A program made the translations under genes and the position numbers. Under the pieces are notes generated by a model. The model ran no database searches, was not told the DNA's origin, and worked only from the letters and a program-made list of their open reading frames with translations. Positions 55,738 to 64,000 of a stretch of 64,000 nt of DNA are shown here, piece by piece. Source of the DNA: Prostheceraeus crozeri (taxonomy: Eukaryota > Platyhelminthes > Polycladida > Euryleptidae); the NCBI GenBank assembly GCA_907163375.1, contig CAJQUW010001972.1, positions 124,001 through 188,000 on the forward strand, given 5' to 3'. Positions within the stretch are counted from its first letter, which is position 1. Each line of letters opens with the position of its first letter.

Positions 55738-57152
55738 CAGGCGCGTACCCAGGATTTTCGTTCGGGGGGGATGATATTTGAATACTGACCTCAAAAATTT
55801 TAGAACTTGTATGAATAGACCTATTCGATTTAGCTGCATGTGATTTACATGTTGAATCAAGCCAAATCAAATATCATATACACTTGCGCTAAAACAATAC
55901 AAAAATCTGTAAAACTGCGTTCAAAATATATTAAAAGAATGTAAATACATATAATAGTACCGGTACATGCATATCCCTCATGCATTCATTAGCCTATATG
56001 TATTCAATGGATATTATAAAAATGGATGAATAAAACGGATAATAATATGATGCAAATTTATTCTATCAATCGCAATCGAGAATCAAATATTCTCGCATAT
56101 TCCTGTACAACGGAATCGTAGCACCACAGAATTAAATATTTTGTTTATCTGCTTTGGTTTGCTAGAAGTGTGATTAATACGAAATGGACGGCACATTGAG
56201 GAACCTATTGGGTGGGCAAAACGGAATTCCTAATACCTTACAGAGATAGGAAAAAAAGTCGTGCGTCGCTTGCGGATTAATGTGAGTTCCAGCAAAGTGC
56301 TTCGATTGCCAAAATTCCTTCAGATTCGAAGAATTCAGATCATTGCCCACAAGTTTTCTCCATAATGTTGGCCCTTCCGATCATTATTAAAGAAAGTAGC
56401 AGGCGTACGAAAATTAGTTCACTTGATGATACTCTCCTCGGCATTGCTCACTGTATAGTGCATACATTGAATCGAAGCCACGCATCGATGTGTGTTTTGG
56501 TGTGTGCGACGTGATATCACAGCACGCACGCATCTCTCACTGGCTCTAATGTCCTCTGCTGACAGCTCATTGTTTGCCATTTCCAATAGCAAGAGATACA
56601 CGAATTATCCATTCGAGAAGGAGCAAGTTGTCTAATTGTGATGTGCCATTTCAATATTAAGGTTACATACAAGTCTTCCTTAGTAGGAAACCGAAGCGCG
56701 CGCAGATGAATCTAATTCTGTGCGTAACACAACCTAATGTCCTTGTGAACGGCCGGAAGTGCGAGTCCGTTTAGACGCCTTTGGCCCATCATTGCCCTAT
56801 GATGGGTTTTAAGTAAGCGAAGCAGGCTGAAAGATCTCTCAGCTGTGCCTGCCTCATACCCACACCCGTGTATCGTGAAGGATGAAATAGGAAATTTGAT
56901 CAACAGTCAAAATTGATAGAAACTTATAGAAATTTATAAGGTACATATTCAAGTGTTAAATCAAATATTATTGGTCTGAAATTGAGTATTTTTATTTCAA
57001 AATCAAGGATGATTTATTATTTTTTACGAAAGCCGACACTCCATATTTTCGCATCCTCAGTATGCCTAAGTTTCTCCCTTTTTCACACCACTTAGTTTCG
57101 AATTTCGGGGGGGGGATGCATCCCCTGCATTCCCCCCTTCGGTACGCCACTG
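55738..57152 (-). mobile_element. hAT relic with exact 8-bp target duplication
   Basis: GTCAAAAT occurs directly before the element (55730-55737) and directly after it (57153-57160). The left end is CAGGCGCGTACCCAGG and the right end, on the opposite strand, is CAGTGGCGTACCGAAGG, each followed by a G-run. Length is 1415 bp, with only a remnant of a minus-strand transposase. Exact duplication suggests the insertion itself is not very old, even though the gene is internally deleted. Confidence 0.9.
56712..56903 (-). pseudogene. hAT transposase C-terminal dimerisation domain fragment
   Basis: The minus-strand ORF contains AERSFSLLRLLKTHHRAMMG, then QRRLNGLALPAVHKDI. This is the classic hATC signature (ERSFS-LR-LKT-R--M--ERL-GLAL--IH-DI), including the conserved Ser-Phe-Ser and Leu-Lys-Thr. 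The rest of the transposase is not detectable, so this is an internally deleted derivative. Confidence 0.88.
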
Positions 57153-57160
57153 GTCAAAAT

Positions 57161-58709
57161 GGTCATATGTTAATTGATTCTGAAACCGGTTTTGATAGAA
57201 GTCAGACCCAAAAGCGTCGACATGAAATTTAAACCAAAATGTTTCAGTGATATCCAAAACCTATGTACCATTAAATTTCTTTTTGGAAACCCAATAGGCT
57301 CCAGCAGTTTGTGGTGGGATTCTCCAATAGAGTTGAGTGGCTATACCTTAGTATTGATAGCAAACACAACATGATTCATGTTATGCTTTGAGTTATTCAA
57401 ATCTGCTGCATGCAAATTTATAGGTATGTTGTGCTGTGACAAAAGAAGTTAGGTCTGATTTAGGACTGAGGTTTCAGGTTTTAAGCTGAAATTTAATTTT
57501 TGAACTTTCGGCTACATAACTAATTAATTACATCAGATAGCATGTCCTTTTCGGCTTCCGTGAGGCGACGAATAGACCGGTAACTGCTGCACTTGGGTGA
57601 AATTCGGCAACGAAGATGCCCATCCCACAAAACTCTATTTTATATTACTACGAGTGTCATGATTAATAACTGTCAATCTCTCACATTAAAAAAATGAATT
57701 CTGAAATTCACGTCACTGCAGACACGTCCTCTTCATGAACACTATTCGGCAAAATTAGCTCCATTACTGCAAGAGCAAGATTATATTGAATACTATTAAC
57801 CTACTATACAACTTCACTTGGTCAATGGTCAAGGTGACAGCTATTTTCTGCATAATCCTAATGTTGACCCAAATTCGTCTTATATTCTAGCCTACATGTA
57901 CTTTTTTGCATAACTGCTGAAATTTCCTTCGAATTTCATCGTTTGCTAGAAACCATAAAAAATGACCCACGCTCACGTAACAATTGACTGCCAAGGTGAA
58001 GATTGTTGCACACTGCAGTTGTGCGGATAATTGTTCTATGTTCGCACAAGCTATGCGTGAAGCTTGCTATGTAGTACCAGCTATCCTTCTGTCCGTGGTA
58101 ACAATCGGACACCAACAAGTCATTGATTCCACTGAAAACATATCTAAATCTAAATTAGTGCTTCAATTTTCTCAATAATTGCATCACATGCAATTTATAT
58201 CACAATCTTCACAATCAGAAACTGGTGGCCATTGTTACCACTAAGCAGCAACAATTTGACACCCACAAGCTATTGCTACCACTTAAAAGTGTCTAAATAT
58301 ACTGCAAGATTTAGTAACTTTGGACAAAGTCAAAATATGTGCATTACAACACGTTGCTACTTAAAATTTTTTTTCAGAACGATTTATTCGAAGTGGAATA
58401 TGATATTATTGTGCACAAGATTCTTTTACATGGCGTTTGATACTCTAATAAGATTTCATATGTTGTGAAATTTTTAAATTATAAATTACATTACAAATCA
58501 CTCTAAAAATGTACTTAGAAAAATGGTACCCACTACTTCATATGTGATTGTCATGAAATGTGGAATCTCATTGTGACATGCTTGAGAATTACCTTAATTA
58601 TCAGGGCTGCCACTCCTCCGGTTTTAACCGCAATTCCGGCTTTGTTTACACTAAACTAAGTATTGTGAAAATGTTCTACCAGGAACAAATAATTTGCTTT
58701 CTGAAGCAT
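57161..58709. other. non-coding stretch, nothing recognised
   Basis: Short ORFs only. No repeats or structured RNA are evident. Confidence 0.35.
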
Positions 58710-58942
58710 TTTAGGGGCCCTTTCGAAATGGCGAGAGGCCCTTTAAGATTTTTAGGGGGCCCTCTTGAGATCGTTATGGGGCCCTTTAGGATTGTGAGGG
58801 TGCCCTTTTGAGATAGTGAAAGGGCCCTTTTAGATGGTGAAGGGGCCATTTGTGAGATCGAGAGGGGCCCTCTTGAGATCGTTATGAACCCTTTTAGATT
58901 GTGAAGGACCTATTCAGCTCGTGAAGGGGCCTTTCAATTTTA
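58710..58942. repeat. minisatellite of 20-23-bp GGGGCCCTTTTGAGATNGTGAA units
   Basis: About eleven degenerate tandem units alternate GGGGCCCTTT or GGGGCCCTCTTGAGATCG with GTGAA, GTTATG or GCGAG. The GGGCCC palindrome recurs six or more times, including two near-identical GGGGCCCTCTTGAGATCGTT units about 112 bp apart, which suggests a higher-order repeat. Confidence 0.75.
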
Positions 58943-60405
58943 AACAATCATGAATTTCAAAGCAGGTGCTTTCTAAAAATCCGCGTGATACTTGATCAGA
59001 AGATCCTTCTACAATTGCAAGTCACTGATTCCTTCGTCAATCATGAAGAAATGGGACTCAACGCAAGTAATCAAAATTCCGAAATAAGAAATAATTTTAG
59101 GTGGGAATGCTTGACGAAAAAGTTGTACTACGTTCGTATGGAGTTTTGATTGCTTTGATTCTCTACAAAATGCGCCTTTCAAGAGGCGTGCTAGAAAAAG
59201 AAAAGTATGAAAGAGAAATCAACTAAAAGTTTCGGGAATACAAGGGAGTGACTAATGAATCTGCGATTACCTGTTGCAAAAGCAGCTAAATTTCGGATAA
59301 GACACCAACGAAAATTGAAATCTTGAAAGCAACTGCATAAGTGATAGGCATTTCTTTTCGTATTGATGCTACACGTACGTTTTCTGATGCCATGGCGTCT
59401 GAGCTTTAATCAAGTAGCTGTCACAATCTTGTTTAACATTTTTTTGGATATGTCATTGTTTTTTCATTTCTTATGTTTGAAATACAAGAGATGAAAGAAA
59501 GATTCGGTTTGAATCATTGCCGGAACTACAAGCACTGTAAAGTTTTCCAGTCGGAACTGTAAGCGTTTTTGGCTTCTTAGCCGTCATCATTCCAATTTAC
59601 CCTACTGTAAGGAATGAGCAACTCACCGCGCAAACCATCAGTAGGTGGATGTGCTTGGAAATTCGGCAGCTGACCTTTGTGCTATTTGCATTCCTGTTTG
59701 CAAATATCAATTTTTAAAAACGAGCTCTAGACACTCAACTACATGTATTTCATCAAATGTAGATGTCTGTAGTTCTGATGAAGATTTATCTGCATGTGAG
59801 TTACCGACTATTTACAGGCATACTGACTGCACGTTTGAAATTTCAGAAAAGTTAGTACACTACTTCTCGTAATGGCTTAAATCAAACATCTCTCTCATCT
59901 CTTGCCTTTTTCCTTTCGTGGTCTGGGCATCATTTAGACTTTATATCATATTAACTAGCATGGTGTCTGTAATGTGCAATAGCTTTTAAACGTCAATTCA
60001 TGCTGTGTGACATGGATTCATTTTTTGTGTAACGTGGCGGATGATGCTTTACTTTGAGCTTTGTTTATAATAAATATAATTTTCTTTCCTGTTAATATAG
60101 AGGATATCCCACACTGAACCCCCAGCGTCACTTTCTTGTCAATTCCCTATTCTCTCACTGATCATTTCAAAGTTTTTTTATATGGCAATTAGCGACTCAG
60201 TGATGACTTTCTGTAAGTTATTTATGATTCAAAAGAAAGCAGTTGTTAACATTTTAAAATAAAAACTACAAGTGTTGGTCGATCGATTTCATGTCATTAT
60301 TGGACATGTCATCAGGACACAGTTACAATAAAGATAAAACCATTAAATACATGAATTTTCGTTTCTATTTTAATATGATCTCACTGGTTCGCAATCTCAC
60401 AGTTG
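58943..60405. other. non-coding stretch, nothing recognised
   Basis: No convincing gene. The ORF at 59645-59872 is unremarkable. Confidence 0.35.
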
Positions 60406-61141
60406 TAGTCCGGGAGCCAGCGTGAAGTTGTGCAGGGAACGAGGTAGTACATAAAACTTTCACATAGCATAGTACACCTCTAACCTACTGCAAAACTTCG
60501 CGTCTGCCGGATCATTTGCTTTTCAGAAATAGAGAGGATAACACAATCCTATGTATTTCCAGTGGTAAAATTGTGACATTTAAGGTGTTGACTCTATTTT
60601 TTCGAGTTTTTGCTCATAAAAGTTACACAAATTGGTATTTTGTTGAACTGGTTATTATAGAAATCATCTACAGATCATGATCTTTCAAATGAGTTATCAT
60701 TCAGTGACAGAGGATGAAGTAAAGTGTACAAACAGACACTTTTCGTTAAAGTATATCAACGATTTTCCTGAAATTTCTATGTTAAAATTTACAGTTACAC
60801 CAACGAAAAGTGTCTGTTGTACACTTTACTTCATCCTCTGTCACTGAATGATAACTCATTTGAAAGATCATGATCTGTAGATGATTTCTATAATAACCAT
60901 TCAACAAAATACCAATTTGTGTAACTTTTATGAGCAAAAATTCGAAAAATGGAGTCAACACCTTAAATGTCACAATTTTACCACTGGAAATACATAGGAT
61001 TGTGTTATCCTCTCTATTTCTGAAAAGCAAATGATCCGGCAGACGCGAAGTTTTGCAGTAGGTTAGAGGTGTACTATGCTATGTGAAAGTTTTATGTACT
61101 ACCCTCGTTCCCTGCACAACTTCACGCTAGCTCCCGGACTA
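60406..61141. mobile_element. palindromic MITE, TAGTCCGG family, copy 2
   Basis: The ends TAGTCCGGGAGCCAGCGTGA and the inverse GCTCCCGGACTA bound near-perfect inverted arms of about 340 bp (60406-60745 and about 60802-61141) around a centre of about 55 bp. Length is 736 bp, close to the 727 bp of copy 1 at 11905. Conserved terminal blocks are GTCCGG-AGCCAG, GCAGGGAACGAGG, ACTTTCACA, GTACACC and CGTCTGCCG, while the interior is unrelated. There is no ORF. Confidence 0.85.
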
Positions 61142-61304
61142 TTGTTGATGCCAGTAACGCTAGCACCACTATGACAGTTTCTTTTCTACTCGCTCACCAT
61201 TTGCCCGAACACAATCGAATCTTCGGTCAGCAGCGCAAGAGCATGTCTCTACGCAATCGCTCGTCAGTCTGGTGAAAAACGGTGCAAATTTTGTTTTTCA
61301 GTTC
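61142..61304. other. spacer
   Basis: A short unique sequence between the MITE and the PLE palindrome. Confidence 0.35.
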
Positions 61305-62576
61305 ATGATACATGTATATGATCGCGAAAGGAGGCGAGAAACGTGCTCCCATAGGGCAACCTTTTATTTGGCGATATGTAACGTTATTGTACTGTATGTA
61401 ATAATTGTAGCACAAAAAGTTAAGGCAGTTAGTGATGTCGTCATATTTCAAACTATGATTATCTATATTATTCCAGTGAGTTTTTAGAAACGATGAAACA
61501 CCTTCGACCCCGTGTTGGAGGGGATACTAGGATACAGATTGCTGACATCTAGTGATATGAACGTACTAGGAGCTCTCAGTTGAATAGTAAGATTTTTTAG
61601 GTCATCTATGAGAGATAGGGAATTTGTGATGTTAGTGTGGACAAACTGAACCAGTTGACTCAGCATTTTCGTGACAATCCAGTCAACTTTACAAGTTGGG
61701 GTTCCTATGCTCGATGCAATAGGTCTTAGAGGGTACACGTTGTCATTTTTATTCTTGTGGTCTTTTATTTTAACATAGAAATTAGCAGGGTTACTACCAG
61801 TAGCTAATAATTTTTCGAAGTCAGATTTAGAAAGAGAGTTACTACACGTTTTACGGATGACAGTATTAGCCTGGTTTTCAATTTTAGTAATGTGATTACT
61901 TTCTACCTTGAGATAGGTAGTGTCATCTTTCAGAATTTGTTCAGTTCTATCAGTTAGAGAGTTAGTGTTGGCAACAACAAATCTGTTGGTTTTATCCGAG
62001 GGGCATGCTTCAACGGCATTGTCAGTTAGAAAACGTTTAGTAGATATCAACGAGTTGTCTTTTTTGTATCTGGTTTGTATCTGGGTTTATTTTGAACTAT
62101 TTTACTTTCTTTCATTATAATCTCTAAAGCTTTGTCTTTGAAAAATTGTAATTTACCTTCTTTCTCTTGACTCATTTTTGGAGGAAGAGAAACAGTATTT
62201 TTGGAAAATGGAATGGCAGCATTAACTGTATCCACATTTTCTAATTTGTCATTCCAGCGTAAATTATATTTCAATTTGTCTAACTGTTTTTCTATGTTAG
62301 AAACAAAAGATTTACTAGATAAATTAGGTGGGACTCTATAATTGGGTCCTTTGGCCAACAGGCTTGGACCGTGTTAGGTAAAATTAACTCAGTTTCATTG
62401 TCGGCGCAGTTCAAAGCTGTGTCAGAAAAACTAACTTCGTAAAGACCCGCGTCGTTAGAGTGCGGTGCTCGTACAAAGTAAAGGTCATCACAGTGTACAA
62501 ACGGGAACACAGGGATACAGTTCACTTGGTAGTCACAAACGTTCACCGGATAATTTTCTTTGGTGATGGATCTCCA
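61305..62576 (-). pseudogene. PLE copy, left arm of head-to-head dimer
   Basis: The minus strand encodes a PLE N-terminal region (KYNLRWNDKLENVDTVNAAI, then a Lys-rich stretch). The reverse transcriptase follows, with LRPIASSIGTPTCKVDWIVT, STFISLDVSNLYPSIPSNTG (motif A, intact here), then KGCPMGARFSPPFAIIYMY (motif B). It stops at 61305 before the YIDD box. Frame changes occur at AAGCCTGTTGG (one C fewer than the other copy), in an A6 run near 62.07 kb and near 61.49 kb. It is a different PLE family from those at 4.7 and 16.6 kb. Confidence 0.82.
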
Positions 62577-64000
62577 GCAGGATCTCTCAGCAGTGAAGAA
62601 AGAACAGCACATCCTCTACGAGCGGCACACCAAGAAGTGGAGATCCATCACCAAAGAAAATTATCCGGTGAACGTTTGTGACTACCAAGTGAACTGTATC
62701 CCTGTGTTCCCGTTTGTACACTGTGATGACCTTTACTTTGTACGAGCACCGCACTCTAACGACGCGGGTCTTTACGAAGTTAGTTTTTCTGACACAGCTT
62801 TGAACTGCGCCGACAATGAAACTGAGTTAATTTTACCTAACACGGTCCAAGCCCTGTTGGCCAAAGGACCCAATTATAGAGTCCCACCTAATTTATCTAG
62901 TAAATCTTTTGTTTCTAACATAGAAAAACAGTTAGACAAATTGAAATATAATTTACGCTGGAATGACAAATTAGAAAATGTGGATACAGTTAATGCTGCC
63001 ATTCCATTTTCCAAAAATACTGTTTCTCTTCCTCCAAAAATGAGTCAAGAGAAAGAAGGTAAATTACAATTTTTCAAAGACAAAGCTTTAGAGATTATAA
63101 TGAAAGAAAGTAAAATAGTTCAAAATAAACCCAGATACAAACCAGATACAAAAAGACAACTCGTTGATAAAATCTACTAAACGTTTTCTAACTGACAATG
63201 CCGTTGAAGCATGCCCCTCGGATAAAACCAACAGATTTGTTGTTGCCAACACTAACTCTCTAACTGATAGAACTGAACAAATTCTGAAAGATGACACTAC
63301 CTATCTCAAGGTAGAAAGTAATCACATTACTAAAATTGAAAACCAGGCTAATACTGTCATCCGTAAAACGTGTAGTAACTCTCTTTCTAAATCTGACTTC
63401 GAAAAATTATTAGCTACTGGTAGTAACCCTGCTAATTTCTATGTTAAAATAAAAGACCACAAGAATAAAAATGACAACGTGTACCCTCTAAGACCTATTG
63501 CATCGAGCATAGGAACCCCAACTTGTAAAGTTGACTGGATTGTCACGAAAATGCTGAGTCAACTGGTTCAGTTTGTCCACACTAACATCACAAATTCCCT
63601 ATCTCTCATAGATGACCTAAAAAATCTTACTATTCAACTGAGAGCTCCTAGTATCCCCCTCCAACACGGGGTCGAAGGTGTTTCATCGTTTCTAAAAACT
63701 CACTGGAATAATATCGATAATCATAGTTTGAAATATGACGACATCACTAACTGCCTTAACTTTTTGTGCTACAATTATTACATACAGTACAATAACGTTA
63801 CATATCGCCAAATAAAAGGTTGCCCTATGGGAGCACGTTTCTCGCCTCCTCTCGCGATCATATACATGTATCATATTGAAAAGATAGCTTTAAATAAACT
63901 TGAAAAGGATCGCAACATTATTCCGCAATACTACGGCAGGTACATTGATGACATCATTATAGGCCCTTTTGTAAAACATAGTAATTGCATTACTAAAATA
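62577..64000 (+). pseudogene. PLE copy, right arm of head-to-head dimer, runs off window
   Basis: The plus strand repeats the left arm in inverse orientation (62638-63874). It extends further at both sides: 61 bp more at the 5' side, coding LSAVKKEQHILYERHTKK, and beyond motif B into RYIDDIIIGP at about 63.94 kb. An open frame runs from about 62577 to TAA at 63178-63180; the true reverse transcriptase frame resumes after an indel in an A5 run. A 39-bp deletion between two CCTAGTA words at about 63.65 kb removes reverse transcriptase motif A with its catalytic Asp. The endonuclease, if present, lies past the window edge. Confidence 0.82.

Noticed and set aside
1-64000. tRNA, rRNA, CRISPR arrays or bacterial gene clusters
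   Set aside because: No tRNA B-box-like cloverleaf, rRNA core word or regularly spaced array was seen; everything interpretable is eukaryotic.

Overview
The window is AT-rich nuclear DNA from an animal. Evidence for this is two conserved metazoan/eukaryotic genes (one with a canonical GT-AG intron), very low coding density, and many eukaryotic transposon superfamilies. The mix of several Penelope-like element (PLE) families with hAT, Harbinger, piggyBac, mariner and CR1/Jockey/RTE-like LINEs suggests a marine invertebrate. Frequent TAGGCCTA-like words fit an invertebrate deuterostome, but that guess is weak. I saw no tRNA, rRNA, CRISPR array or bacterial-type operon.

Only two host genes are well supported. 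At 24409-25086 (+) is an SRRM2/Cwc21-type spliceosomal protein with an N-terminal cwf21 domain and a Ser/Lys-rich tail, preceded directly by a splice acceptor. At 29033-29730 (-) is a CNBP-like zinc-knuckle protein with a 62-bp intron and eight CCHC knuckles after splicing. A 59-codon ORF at 26978-27157 is a weaker candidate. The 24-30 kb interval is therefore the genic island.

The rest is mostly mobile DNA. From 2.3 to 17.6 kb there are a hAT-like relic, a PLE tandem junction with a hammerhead-like motif (3.7-4.5 kb), a PLE with a near-identical head-to-head partial copy (4.67-8.23 kb), a complete-ended hAT with exact 8-bp target duplication (8426-11580), a palindromic MITE (11905-12631) and two 5'-truncated PLE relics (14.9-17.6 kb). 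From 18.6 to 22.4 kb there are an uncharacterised element ending in TAGGGCCCTG and a Jockey-like LINE fragment. From 31 to 43 kb there are an RTE-like LINE split by a piggyBac with TTAA duplications (32561-34749), a mariner of the plant-like DD39D type (35368-36504), a minisatellite, a PLE-derived foldback with 14-bp target duplication, and a CR1/Jockey-type LINE (39.0-42.7 kb). From 43.2 to 47.1 kb there is a whole Harbinger element carrying a G-free A/C tract of about 970 bp. From 54 to 64 kb there are two copies of another hAT family, a GGGCCC minisatellite, a second MITE of the same family as the one at 12 kb, and a further PLE head-to-head dimer cut by the window edge.

The most interesting signals are: (1) three separate PLE-derived loci all arranged as head-to-head inverted pairs; (2) a U UUU UUA heptamer exactly where an upstream PLE ORF must shift -1 to join the reverse transcriptase frame; (3) the A/C-only tract flanked by an imperfect direct duplication inside Harbinger, which may be biology or an assembly artefact; and (4) two related MITEs with conserved terminal blocks and no recognised autonomous partner. 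Almost every transposon gene is broken by a stop or frameshift.
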